From Zychaea mexicana (lineage: Eukaryota; Mucoromycota; Mucoromycetes; Mucorales; Lichtheimiaceae), in assembly GCF_025766255.1 (NCBI RefSeq), contig NW_026516682.1:477046-541045 (forward strand): a stretch of DNA of 64,000 nucleotides, written 5' to 3'. The position numbers and the translations under genes were made by a program. The notes beneath the pieces are model-generated. The model made no database searches and was not told where the DNA came from. It saw only the letters and a list, made by a program, of their open reading frames with translations. Positions 53,058 through 63,870 of the stretch are shown one piece after another. The number at the start of each line of letters is the position of its first letter. Position 1 is the first letter of the stretch.

Positions 53058-55171
53058 ATGAATAAACTAAAGTCGACATTCCTACGTACACACAGCACAC
53101 GCCATTCGGATGACAGAAGGTCGCAACAGTTTGCAAAGAAACTCAATGCTGCGCAGTTTCGGCCGTACGACACACCCACAGCAAGCGATGGCCCACCTAC
53201 TCTGCATCTAGATGAGCTGACCGAGCAGGAACAAAGTGCTTACCAGTCGTGGTGGAAAGACCTTGACCCCTTTTCCATCGGACATCTTGACAATGAAGCT
53301 GTTTTGAAATTCCTGAGAGGCTGCTGCCTTCCTGACCACAAGCTCGAGCAGGTAATAAACAGTCTTGTTGCCGTGTAAGGGGGAGTGGAGTACTGCCTTT
53401 GTGCGGTTTATCTTATTTCGTCAAGTAAACGAAAAAGCCAAAGAGAGGAGTGGAGCGCTAAAGAACAGGTGTTTACTAGATTTTGAGGTTCTTTGAGGAT
53501 ACTGTGGATGGGTTGGACGAGCTCCAGTTTTACGCAATGCTCAGATTAATTGCACATGCCCAAAATGGCAGGACAATCAGTCGCGATATGGTCTTTTTGG
53601 GAGGTAGCGTAAAATAGTCAAAGAAGGGTTTGTGCGCGTGCCTCTGAAGGAGGGGGATGGAAGACTCGTATTAGAACGGACGGCTTATGATGTTTGTTTT
53701 AGCGCCCGTACCTCGCTTCCAGACAAATGCCATCGATGCCTTAATAAAGCCGGCAATGAACGACCTAGCAACGCCACAGATGGAGCCCGCCACAGCAGCG
53801 ACGCTGTCTAAATCCGCTCTAGGTAGTACAGGTGCATGGCCCTCGGCGACACAAGCGACCCGAAATTCCTGGATTGACACGACCACCACCACTGCTCGTC
53901 CACACCAGCAGCAGCAAGCACAGCAGCAGCAGCAGCAGCCGCAAAGACCAACGTCGTGGTACGTTGGTCAGCCGGCTATGCAACAGCCTGTGGATGTCTT
54001 TGTTCCATCTGCCCCCTTCATGTCTCCACCACAACAAGCACCGCCTCGACAGCAGCAGCAGCAGTCTTCAGTGACCAGCAGTAGTTGCCAATCACAGCAC
54101 AACAGTGAGAGCTCATCTACTGCAGGCAGCAGCAGTCAGCAGCAGTTTAACCACGGATACCAGAACCAGCAACAACCGCAGCACATTCAACAAGGAACAG
54201 CGCCGTCTGCTCAGCACCCCTGGGGCCAGTTGCCATTGCAACCTACCACGTCTGCTGCGGTGCCAACCAAGACCGACACGCAGAAGTATACACATTCGCG
54301 ATCTCGATCGGTGCCGTACTCCGTTCCACAGCCGCCGATACAAACAGAGCCAAAAACATCTGGTGAGCAGGAAAACTTGTTTGTGTTCGACACGGTCGCT
54401 GCCACGCCGACCAAGCAGCAACAGCAGCAGCAACGACCGGCACCGCTCACATCACGTGTCTCAATGGATGCTGATTCGTTTCAGAAACTCTCGTCCGCCA
54501 TTGACACTGGCCAATCGCTCCTTCTGACCAAGAAATTTGTTCCACCCAAAGCATCAAACAATCCGTTCGAAAGCGCCATTGAGGAATCCCCAAAGAAGGA
54601 ACCTGTTACAGCATTGACATATAGTCCATTTGCCGATGATGTACAGCAACCACTACCGCAACAGCAACAACAACCAAACCAGCAGCAGCAGCAACAAAAC
54701 CAATCCAGCGCAGCAGCAGCAGCAGATCCAACAATAGCATTTCCCGACACGCCACCGCGGCAAGACAGCGTCGATTCACCGCAGGCCAGTGCGCCACCAT
54801 GGCCAATAAGTAAAACAAACGATCATCCAAACAAACATAACATATACCCACCGCCTGTTCCTCCACAAGCGACCAAACCCGCATTCTTAAAATACGCTCG
54901 CAATGTAGTGCCGCCGAGCTATCTTCGTCGAACACGTAGCTATGGCACACGCGATCGAGCGCCCAGTGATCCTTTCAATTCCAATGATACTACCTCCTTC
55001 ATAACTACCACTACTACTACTACTACCAACACTACGTTTAATTATAATGACATTGCAACACCAACAGCATCTTCTTCATCCACCGCATCTCCATTCTATT
55101 CCACCGAGCCACATTTCGGCACCAAGCTCTTCCGACACAGGTCAGATGGATCGTCCTTAATTCGGCGATGA
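53058..55171 (+). CDS. EH-domain, Gln/Pro-rich endocytosis/cytoskeleton-type protein
   Basis: Exons 53058-53351, 53480-53603 and 53703-55171 give 628 residues. The start is the ATG after a TTG codon. Residues about 45-140 form an EH/EF-hand-like domain: LTEQEQSAYQSWWKDLDPF, NEAVLKFLRGCCLPDHKLEQ, ILRFFEDTVDGLDELQFYAM, LRLIAHAQNGRTIS. The rest is disordered, rich in Gln, Ser, Pro and Thr with several CAG-coded Gln runs. It holds one NPF tripeptide (SNNPFESAIEES), the classic EH ligand, and a basic patch (PSYLRRTRSYGTRDR) near the C-terminus. EH proteins act in clathrin-linked endocytosis, and some fungal ones in phosphoinositide or actin control. The exact orthologue is not clear to me. Confidence 0.82.
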
Positions 55172-55307
55172 TCGGCCTGAATTGCATAATAAAAATAAGA
55201 AACATAGAGGAAAAATCTCCTCGTCAAATAGTAACAAAGGGCACGTGTTAACAATGTGGAACGATTTGACGTTTTTGCAACATCCGGTTTCTGCGAAAGA
55301 AGAAAGA

Positions 55308-55315
55308 TATAAAAG
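55308..55315 (+). promoter_or_regulatory. TATA box of the GDSL esterase gene
   Basis: TATAAAAG lies 98 nt upstream of the ATG at 55413. The presumed 5' leader contains a (CA)n run. Confidence 0.6.
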
Positions 55316-55350
55316 AAGAGCCTTACAGTTGTGTTTTTGTGTTTCCTATC

Positions 55351-55379
55351 ACACACACACACACACACATACACACACA
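55351..55379. repeat. (CA)n microsatellite in the 5' leader
   Basis: A CA-dinucleotide run with one interruption, between the TATA box and the GDSL esterase start. Confidence 0.9.
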
Positions 55380-55412
55380 TCATCTTTATTATAAGCAACT
55401 ACTACTACAAGT

Positions 55413-56273
55413 ATGAAAACAGCAGTTATTCTCAGCGCACTCTGCCTTGCAACTGCAACCAGCGTCTCTGCCTTGGAAAAGATCATTGCTTATGCCGACA
55501 GTTTCACTGACAATGGCAATGACTACAAGCACAGCGGCTTCCCTGTCTCTCCTCCCTACTGGAAGGGCCGCTTTAGCAACGGTCCCACCTGGCTCGAGTA
55601 CGTCGCAGACGAATTGGATGGCCACAAGGTGATTAACTTTGGCCACGGTGGTGCCCCCGCCGACAATGCCTACATGATGTCCGTCTTCAATGGGTACACT
55701 GTCCCTGGCACTGTCCAACAGGTCGAGCAACTTGAAGCCAACGGTACCCCCGATGATCTTTACATCATCTCCATTGGTTACAATGACTTGAACGGTATCA
55801 TCAACCCTGACCAGTACAAGATTGTCAAGCCCGGTTACGGTGTCGAGGATGTTACCGGCGGCGTTGTCAAGACCGTCAACAAGTTGGTTGAAAAGTATGG
55901 CGCCAAGCACTTTTTGATCCAAAATTGCCCTCCATTCTGGCGCTGGCCCGTGGTCAAAGACGAGGACAAGGAGCGTGGCAAGGAATTGCAGATCGCCTAT
56001 AACGAATTGACCAAGCAGGAGCTCGAGAAGATTAAGGGTATCGACGTGCAGTTCCAGGACATTAGCACCTTCTGGAACAACCTCTTGGATCATCCCGAGA
56101 GCCTTGGCTTGCGCACTGACAACGGCCCTTGCGACCCTGGTATTGGCAAAGACAACCTCTGCGATGATCCTGAGACTCACATGTACTTTGACAGCTACCA
56201 CCCTAACAAGAAGGCTCACAAGGCTTGGGGTGAATGGGCTGCCGACGATCTCAAGAAGCGCTATGACCTCTAA
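55413..56273 (+). CDS. secreted GDSL-family esterase/acylhydrolase
   Basis: Intronless gene of 286 residues with a signal peptide (MKTAVILSALCLATATSVSA). It is an SGNH/GDSL hydrolase. Block I reads YADSFTDNGNDY, with Ala in place of the usual Gly before Asp-Ser; block II Gly is in INFGHGGAPADN; block III is SIGYNDLNG; block V is FDSYHPNKKAH, supplying Asp and His of the triad. Plant and fungal members cleave plant-wall esters or lipids; substrate unknown here. Codons are strongly C-ending compared with neighbours, and a clear TATA box lies upstream, both fitting high expression. A single Cys pair is possible near NGPCDPGIGKDNLCDD. Confidence 0.93.
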   Translation: MKTAVILSALCLATATSVSALEKIIAYADSFTDNGNDYKHSGFPVSPPYWKGRFSNGPTWLEYVADELDGHKVINFGHGGAPADNAYMMSVFNGYTVPGTVQQVEQLEANGTPDDLYIISIGYNDLNGIINPDQYKIVKPGYGVEDVTGGVVKTVNKLVEKYGAKHFLIQNCPPFWRWPVVKDEDKERGKELQIAYNELTKQELEKIKGIDVQFQDISTFWNNLLDHPESLGLRTDNGPCDPGIGKDNLCDDPETHMYFDSYHPNKKAHKAWGEWAADDLKKRYDL

Positions 56274-56979
56274 CTAGTTTAGATTCAAACTGCTATAGTC
56301 AGCTCTTTTTTTATCATTTCTTTTTTCAAAGATATATAGCTTCACTTATAACATACTTCCTGGTAACAAATTTGAATAAACCAATCTGACGTCTCCCTAC
56401 ATCAGCTTTTGGAACTTGGTTACTCTGCAAAACGATTGATCGCACGGGCTGTGTATGTGTCATGCATCCTTTTCCCTCTCTCTCTCTCTGTCTTTCTGTC
56501 TCGCTCTCTATATATTGATCACTTAATCACCAATAAAAGGCAGCAAGGCACTACGTGTCCATTCCATCAACTTCCTCTATACGTAGCATACATGGCGGCA
56601 GATATCTGCAATCAAGTTTGGCATCTATGTGTGTAGTTTGTGCTAAATAAGCTATACTAATTTATTGCTAGTAGGTAACTAGCATGCAAAATTATGAAAC
56701 AGATACCAACCAGTTTGTACATAACCGATGTCCTTGAGTAGAAGTCGGTGATGGGCCGTATTAAGGAGGTACATGCGTCTGAACAATATCCTCTCATCGA
56801 CATGTCTAAAGGTTGGGCGCTATCAAGTTAGAGCATATCGTGCACAGTGTGAAAAAGGTCAACCCCCAGCTAAGATCTCTTAAGCGTTAAGAAATTCTTG
56901 GACATGTGAATAAATTAAAAGCCCAAACGCCATATTGAGGTTGCACCAAATCTTTCCCTTTCTCCTCCTCACTTTCATT
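56274..56979. other. intergenic, esterase 3' flank and Rrt8-like promoter
   Basis: About 700 bases with a (CT)n run near 56479-56490. No gene recognised. Confidence 0.4.
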
Positions 56980-58098
56980 ATGGCGCGCTGGACTGTCGCT
57001 GGTCTGCAGCAAGGCGTCGAGCATGCTGTCAATGGCATTATTCTTGTCGCACGCAACCCGAGTATTCGACAACACAAATTCATTCGCATCTTTCTCTACC
57101 TCTCCATTTTCTCGTTCCTTTTATTCGGCATTGTCCGACTTGTGATTGCGCTTCCTGTACAAATACTACGTCTTTTACTGTGGATCGGTGGCGGACACGA
57201 TCGGCTCGGAGGAGCAGACGACGCCTTGGTCTCGGTCAATCGTAACCTAGGCGATCTTGTTTCCTCACTGCCGTTCCTGGTATTACTGTTCATGCGTTAC
57301 CTGTATCCGAAACCGCTCGATGACCTATTCATGGAGTCCCTGCGCTATATGGATTCACTGCATCCCGAACGACCCGCTTACGCTTCAAACTTGTCAAAAC
57401 GCCGTTATCGCAAAGAATACTGGACCAACATGAAAGGATACATGAAGCGCTCGTGGAAGAATTTGCGGCTCGGCATTCTCATCTTTTTGCTGTCACGGCT
57501 ACCCATCGTTGGACAATTTGTATTTCCTGCAGCAGGTAGAATAGTAACCCGACTTTTTTTTATCATGACATGATCATCCTACTTTTTTCTAAAATTGTTG
57601 CTGTCGTTACTAATTGTGGATGCACCTTTATCAGGTGCCTATGCTACCTTTCGATCGTTGGGCCAAACCCAAGGAGCAGTTGTGGGTGTGTGCTTTTTAT
57701 TCTTGCCTCGTTCGGCTACCATTGCTTTAATCCGGGCGCTTATTGGCATGCGCGCATTGATGCGTGAGTTGCTGGAACCGTATTTTGTCCGAATGAGCAT
57801 GTCGCACAAGGAAAAACGGCGATGGTTCAGTGGAAGAAAGGATGTCTTGTTTGGCTTTTCGGCCATTGCATATATCTTGACAAGAATCCCTGTGGTTGGA
57901 TTTGTTGGATTCGGCGTCGCGCAGGCTGCGTCCGCCTACATGCTCACTATCGTCACAGACCCTCCTTCACCGAATGGGTCCCCAAAGCAGCAAGCATCTA
58001 CAGATAGCCTAGCATCATCCCCATCACCATCACCTCTTGCTGATAGAAAAGAGCAGCCATCAATCAACAAGGAAGAAGAGAATAAAAAGTCGATATAG
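56980..58098 (+). CDS. EI24/Rrt8-Lds-like multi-pass membrane protein
   Basis: Exons 56980-57535 and 57635-58098 give 339 residues. Start chosen at MARWTVAGLQQGVEHAVNGI; upstream codons lack an ATG. Hydrophobic segments include FIRIFLYLSIFSFLLFGIVR, LVIALPVQILRLLLWIGGG, LGILIFLLSRLPIVGQFVFP and GFSAIAYILTRIPVVGFVGF. The repeated pattern (S/T)RxPxVGxxxxP is typical of fungal EI24-like proteins, including yeast Rrt8, Lds1 and Lds2 (lipid-droplet/spore-wall linked). The C-terminal 60 residues are Ser/Pro/Glu-rich and cytosolic. Precise function is inference. It converges on SURF4 with 44 bp between stop codons. Confidence 0.78.
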
Positions 58099-58142
58099 GA
58101 TGTTGTAAATAAAAACAAGGGGCAATGTGGTATAAGTTTTGA

Positions 58143-59108
58143 TTAGAATTCTTTCTTCTTTTCATCGTAGCTGAGACCGCCGGGTCCAATAGAGATCAAT
58201 AGGAGCAGGCCACCGACGATACTGAGCGTCTGGAAGAAATCGTATTTTACAAAGTCGCGTTGGGAACCAGACAGACCGGTCCAGTTATTGAGCAGCATAT
58301 TCATGACGCACAGGAGAGATACCAGAAAAGTGGCAGACCAGCGTGCACGAAAACCAACAGCGACCATCACGCAGGCGGCAAAACCAATCAACGAAAAGGT
58401 CACCCGCAGGAAGCCCCATTCGCCGTTGAAGATAAAGCCCACGAACAAAAGAACTAGGAGAACACGGCCAGCGAGTTGGAAATATTTGTGTCGCTCGCTT
58501 TCTGACATTTGCGGCAATGCAAACATGGTCGAGGACTTTTGGCTCGAGTGGCGTCGTAAAAGCGATTCGGATAGGCAAAGCAGCAGACCGCCCATGATGG
58601 ATAAATTCCGCAAGAAGAATAGCTACACACGCATGGTTAGCATGCAAGGTATGTTCGGTCTGTGCGTTTGTAGACAGCTTTCCCCTTACCATGTCAAAAA
58701 CAAGGCCATACATCAAAGCTTGGGTGCCAACTACAGCCAAGAGAGCCACGACTGAAATCGTAACGTGACGCTTGGTGATAATAAAACTTGAAAAGACCAA
58801 CATGCTCTATATGCCCTCCTTCTCAGTAACTCTTCTTCATCTACCCTCTTCTTTACTATTATTATACATACCGCAACATTGAGCACCAGGTACATGCCCG
58901 TCAGCACCCGTGGTAAGTGACATCGTTCTGACAAATAAGCAAGTTGGATGCCCCATTGTGCAACAATGCGCAGAGCATCCTCGTAAAATGTCGCGACAAT
59001 CAGAAATCTGCTTATAGATTGAAGATGAGGTTTGATGGGTCGTGTCCAAGTGTCGATAACAAGTTCGATCTGATCTCCTGCTGTTTTTAGAGTTGAATCA
59101 AACGACAT
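58143..59108 (-). CDS. ERV29: SURF4/Erv29 ER cargo receptor
   Basis: Multi-pass receptor that packs soluble secretory cargo into COPII vesicles. Exons 59108-58872, 58806-58690 and 58622-58143 give 277 residues, the family length. It starts MSFDSTLKTAGDQIELVIDT, then SRFLIVATFYEDALRIVAQW, matching SURF4, and has LFFLRNLSIMGGLLLCLSES. The C-terminal half has GRVLLVLLFVGFIF and NWTGLSGSQRDFVKYDFFQT. It ends LSYDEKKKEF, so a KKxx-type ER-retrieval signal is kept. Confidence 0.95.
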
Positions 59109-59477
59109 TGCATGTACAAAAGAAATAAAATAAGAAAAGTGAAAGGAACGGAGAGAGTGTGTCTGTGTGTAATTTGAGGGGAAAGAGAGAAACGAATCAG
59201 TTGGTCTATGATGTTACATATTCCGTATACATCGTTATTGTAGGTTGTTGCCTTATTATAGCTCATGAAAGCAGATTCTAGTCCAAACACACATACCTTT
59301 CAGTCGATACTTGAATTGGTTTTAAGTAACAGAAAGAATACGAGAAACGATCTTGTTCTGCTTAAAATTTGATATATCTTGAGCTTGAGCTGGTGGTCCG
59401 TGCACGTTATGACGGGAAGAAGTGAAGTAAAGAACGGATAACGCTTGCTAGTAGCGAAGCCAAAAGGTGTGCGACAT
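59109..59477. other. intergenic, SURF4 upstream region
   Basis: About 370 bases between the SURF4 start and repeat copy B. Nothing further recognised. Confidence 0.4.
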
Positions 59478-60480
59478 ATCATCACTTTTTACCTTTCTTT
59501 TTGTTTATCCAGGACGAGTGTCCCTGTGGGTGTACATAGTTGAAGGGAGCTAGTCGTGCACGACTGGCTCTTGCTCATCTTTTGTACAGTTGCAAAGTTC
59601 TTTGTTTCATCTTGGTTTTTTATCTTCCTCAAAAACTGAAAGCGAGAGTGTGTGCAAAGAGGTACGTATATGTTCGCCGCTGACAGACCTTTGTGCTATT
59701 TCTTTTATTTGTAGGAACTGTGGAGGAGTAGGTTCTGTCGGGAACTGAGGCTTGTGGACAAGAAAGGGAAAGGTGTAGGTTCTGCCGGGAACTGAGGCTT
59801 GCGGAAAACAAGGGAGGGCAACCTCCCTTGTGGGTACGTATATGTTCGCCGCTGACAGACCTTTGTGCTATCATATTTCTTTTATTTGTAGGAACTGTGG
59901 AGGAGTAGGTTCTGTCGGGAACTGAGGCTTGTGGACAAGAAAGGGAAAGGTGTAGGTTCTGCCGGGAACTGAGGCTTGCGGAAAACAAGGGAGGGCAACC
60001 TCCCTTGGGAACGGAGGATTCATAAAAGTCGGTCGACTTGTCAAGCAACATTAAATAAACTTGGTTTCTTATTGTACTTTCTTAAATAATGTAATTGTAA
60101 CTATTGGGCAGATCGAGTGACGATTGTAATAAACGCGATCTTTTTCTTTATATATCTTCCTACTGCCATTGCGCTGGGTACTTGATGGTGCTTTCTCTGG
60201 AGCAGTTATGTAGTTGCAAATGAGCCTTTTTGTGCTTAAGTCGTCGAAAACCCATAGGCTGTGCATTCGCATGTGTGCTCTCAAAAACAATACAGTTGGT
60301 TTACCTTCACGACTATACCAACAATGATTGCAAATTGCTGGTGGCAAAATAAAAAACCGTATCGCAAAGCAAACAGACCATCCTCATATTCACATATACA
60401 CGAACCAGATCGCCAACCCAAACTTGCCTTGTATTCTTTGCAGTATAAAAGGCCCAGTACATAAGCTCATTAGGAAAGTT
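59478..60480 (+). mobile_element. repeat element copy B (two intron-like units)
   Basis: Shorter copy of the element at 18258-20125: one leader unit with the 24-nt palindrome (59547-59570), intron-like segments at 59662-59714 and 59834-59891, exon-like segments at 59715-59833 and 59892 to about 60010, the AATAAA region, the finger-like minus-strand remnant and the terminal TATAAAAGG module. The right-hand module is nearly identical to copy A. The two copies differ mainly in number of tandem units and leader repeats. The right border abuts an F-box-like frame that stops at the junction. Confidence 0.6.
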
Positions 60481-60641
60481 ATTTTCGATCGGTTGAGTAT
60501 GCCAGGCGTTACAATCTGAACCCACCGAAATCGACTCAATATCGTCTCTATTATGTCTTGTGGAAGACATGTCATTTGTGAAAAGCCCTTGTCACCGTTC
60601 AAATCACATGGTGCCGGCCCAATTGTGATAGTAGTATGCAC
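60481..60641 (-). pseudogene. F-box fragment cut by repeat copy B
   Basis: ATG at 60641 opens MHTTITIGPAPCDLNGDKGF, then SQMTCLPQDIIETILSRFRW, an F-box-like start (LPxDIIxxILxxF). Host-like sequence ends about 60481 where the repeat element begins; the frame runs into element DNA. No matching continuation is evident left of the element. Confidence 0.45.
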
Positions 60642-60831
60642 ATAATTGCAGCCAGCACTTCTTTCAGCGATAGTTTCCGGTACCTACGATCATGTTGGTA
60701 ATCTGCAAAAAATCAACAGATACTACCATTCCAATAATTCGAATAAAAGATCATTATAAGAATATTTTGGTTTATACTATAGACAGATATTCATCCCATA
60801 CGCTCTTTTATTTCGCAGTACAATACGCACT

Positions 60832-61356
60832 ATGTATGAAAATGTGAATACAAAGTATATTACATTGATCTGTTACTGTATTGCCCCACCCGAGCAATCG
60901 TATGTGGTGTTGATTATTTCTAATTTTCTGACTCTTATATTTGTTCGTTGCCTTTGTTGTTACTGTAGTGTCGACGACTTTCTCACAGAGGCAGGATGGA
61001 TTGTGTGGGCACAACGACTTGAGGAAACCAAAATACTGAATCTGGAACTGACAGCCGTGAAAGGTGTTACTGGTGCTGTCCTTGAGCATTTTGAACAAGT
61101 CGAAAGCTCGGTGCTATTGCGTGTTTCACGGATCTATAGTCTCACCAATGCAGGCATCAATGCTTTTCGTATCATTGAAGGATCTAGTAAAAAGATTGAA
61201 GTCGTGGGGTGTTCAGGATTATCTCGGACAGATGATCTTCGTATGCCATACAACATATTTTTAATAATTGAGTACCATTGCGGTGATATTTGCAGTCTGG
61301 CTTGTACTTTTATTTATAATGAGCTGATAAACAATATTGGCAGCATGTTTAATTAA
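60832..61356 (+). pseudogene. leucine-rich-repeat (F-box/LRR type) remnant
   Basis: After a possible intron (GTATGT near 60,901 to CTGTAG near 60,969), the plus frame reads VDDFLTEAGWIVWAQRLEET, then VKGVTGAVLEHFEQV, LTNAGINAFRIIEGSSKKIE and VVGCSGLSRTDDLR. This is the pattern of F-box/LRR proteins (LTxxGxxAxxxxxxxLExLxVxGC). No F-box precedes it and the frame decays after MPYNIF, so I regard it as a fragment. Confidence 0.5.
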
Positions 61357-63442
61357 TCAGTTTTCCAGGTTGGATTGTTGTGATATCTGTATAGTCAAGC
61401 ATCGACTTGAAATGTTTACATATACACTTACTAGATCCAGGATTGATGGAAAGGCAGCACGATGTGGATCTGGTCGGCAGCGAGTCTGGTGCCCTTTCAA
61501 ACCTGAGCGAAAGCACAGACTAATTTTTTTTGGTTACCCTATGCTTTCCTTATATATCAGAAATGCTTGTGTACCTCTTTTCGTCACAAAAGGGATCACC
61601 TCGCACTCTATATGATATAGTCTCTGTGACAGAAGAGAGAAAAAAAAATGAAGTGAGAATATTCTTTCTTCCGTTATTGAATAGAAAGACCATCGTCGCC
61701 TCCTCCCCTCTCCCTTTATGACCAAAAAAAAGCAGTCTGTATGCTGTATGTATGCGCATACGCGCGTTCCTGTTCATGTCGGGCAGTGGATTTTTAATGC
61801 CCGGTATTTGGATTTCATTGGCCAACGTGCTGCTGCAACTATACTCGAACCGCTTTGAGAGTTATACTACGCAGAGGACTTATTGGAGTCAAGTTTACTG
61901 ACAAAGGTCAATATTTATGGTAAGCGGGAACATTATCATCTTCCACATGCTAGGATATATACGGGATCAAGAACATCTTAAAATATAGCGATTCCCGGAA
62001 AGTGTTCCTCATATTTTCTGGGCAAATTCTAACTACAGTACTTTGTCTGTTTAAACTCTATATGTAACAAACTCATGAGCAGTTGTTCAGTAAATGAACC
62101 CAGTGTCTTAAGCTTGATGCTTACCAAACGAACAACAATACGATAGCAAGCTCAAAACGCCAGAGAAAAGGCAAGCCTGATACAAGACGCTGGAGTGCTA
62201 CTGTGTGCTGTCAACCAAGATATAAACATCACCCTAGTAAGCTTCCTGAATCCCAACTCCGCTCAATGGATTGGATAGCATTGTAATACCCTGCAGATGC
62301 GGTAACGAATAAACAACAGCATTCAGGATGTCTAGATTATATAACTAAAGTCATCCTGGCAATAGCAACATAGAGAGCAAAAGCTAGTTCAGTCTTCCTT
62401 ACTCTCAAAGAAAGAAAAAAAGAGATGCAAACGAATTATTGAAAAGTAATATGCAAAAGGCAACCATGACTGAATCAACCCACACTTGTGACAAGCATTT
62501 ACTGACGTGAGTCAGCAGGAAGCAAAGGTAGTCTAGGAACGAGGAGCTCAGGAAGAGCGCAACACAGATCTTTCTTCTTTGGATAGTGACAAGTGATGTG
62601 TGTGTCAAACCTCGAACGTTCCAACAGCTTTCCCTTGAAACGAAAACTCCGTAGAGTGAAAGCGCATTGTTACGCAACGATTTGGCCAATTTACTTGGTA
62701 CTCAAAGTGCACAAAGGAATGGCGGGTGAACAAGGTGATCAATGGAGCAACGAGTTACGCGCAAAAGGGTCAAAAGATGTACAGTAAGAAGTCATCGTTT
62801 ATGGTGTTATTCTTCTGATCGTCCCAATGGATCTTGAAAGCTGCTAAAAAAAACGTAGAACCCGCACAAAAACAAACGAACCGATTAACTTTATCAGCAG
62901 CAATGAAAATCAATGAAGGGTGAGTCAGTTTCACTAGCGGCAGCGTATACTTACCATGAGCGGTCAGCTTATCTGCGGCAGCACACTTGGATAGAGTATG
63001 AATTCGGAGTGGATGGAGGGAGGTTACACGGCGTAGTTCAGAGGGATGGCGAAAATTATAAAGCAACAGTAGACAAGCACGCTTCACAGTAAAAGATAAC
63101 GATCTTTTTTTATATACTGCAGCGTTGGAGTCAAGTGTGTGTTGTATCTATTCCCGCACACAGCACATGCAATCAAAAGATACTGATCAAATGGAATAGT
63201 CTGTGGACTACGCTCTATACTCATGCTGTTTACCTTGTTGGGTGAAGAATAGAAACTGGCTGCTGGGAGGATCGTGTTCTTAATGTTTACTAATGCTGGA
63301 TCAGGAACAACTGATGCCGTAGAATCTGTTAAGTTGTTTACCTTGTCAATCACTCCTGTATTGCCATTTGATTGCTCACAGAAAAGCATTTCTTCCGTGA
63401 ATCTACATGCTCATTCACATTCGTGTCTTTGTTTTCGCTTGA
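61357..63442. other. gene-poor region
   Basis: About 2.1 kb. A minus-strand pair of exon-like pieces (about 63,050-62,955, LSKCAAADKLTAH, and 62,845-62,768, FKIHWDDQKNNT) is joined by good splice sites but matches nothing I know. No tRNA or rRNA recognised. Confidence 0.35.
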
Positions 63443-63505
63443 CACGGTGCCGTGCACGGACCCCCTCACAACCAAGCGGCGACAGCATCGGAGGTACAGC
63501 AGCCC

Positions 63506-63870
63506 ATGGTGAGAGACACGTACCACTACCGCCGAAGCACGCTTGTCTACTTGACCATCAGTATACCACTTCCTTTCATTTCCTTTGGTGCTGTATCTTT
63601 TGTTATGCCATAGTAGGCAACCCACAAGTTGATACGCAACCCGTTATCTGGGCCAATGAGAATTCACGGGGATTTGAAGTCCCGAACGAGAAAAATGTCT
63701 ATATAAAGCGAGCAATTTCGCCTTTCTTTTTTCTCTTCTCTTCAGTTCGTTTTGGTACAGCTTTGGTCTGTAGTACAGATGCACTGCTCTGTGCCATGAT
63801 CGGGTCATTGCTTGTGCTGGCTATTGTCATAATTCTTCTGATGATCGGCAGATTCAGTGGTCCGCTCTGA
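63506..63870 (+). CDS. possible small membrane-protein exons near the window edge
   Basis: ATG at 63506 opens MVRDTYHYRRSTLVYLTISI, then PLPFISFG, basic then hydrophobic. A later open piece (63,743-63,867) has MIGSLLVLAIVIILLMIGRF, a strong transmembrane helix. They can be joined by G|GTGCTG near 63,591 and an acceptor near 63,745, but the donor is poor. The gene could be spurious or continue beyond the window. No family recognised. Confidence 0.2.

Noticed and set aside
55389..56219. 276-codon minus-strand ORF over the GDSL gene
   Set aside because: Antisense shadow of the C-ending codons of the esterase, which has a signal peptide and catalytic blocks on the plus strand.
60590..60610. tRNA B-box-like GTTCAAATC
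   Set aside because: No A box or cloverleaf around it, and it lies within the F-box-like frame.
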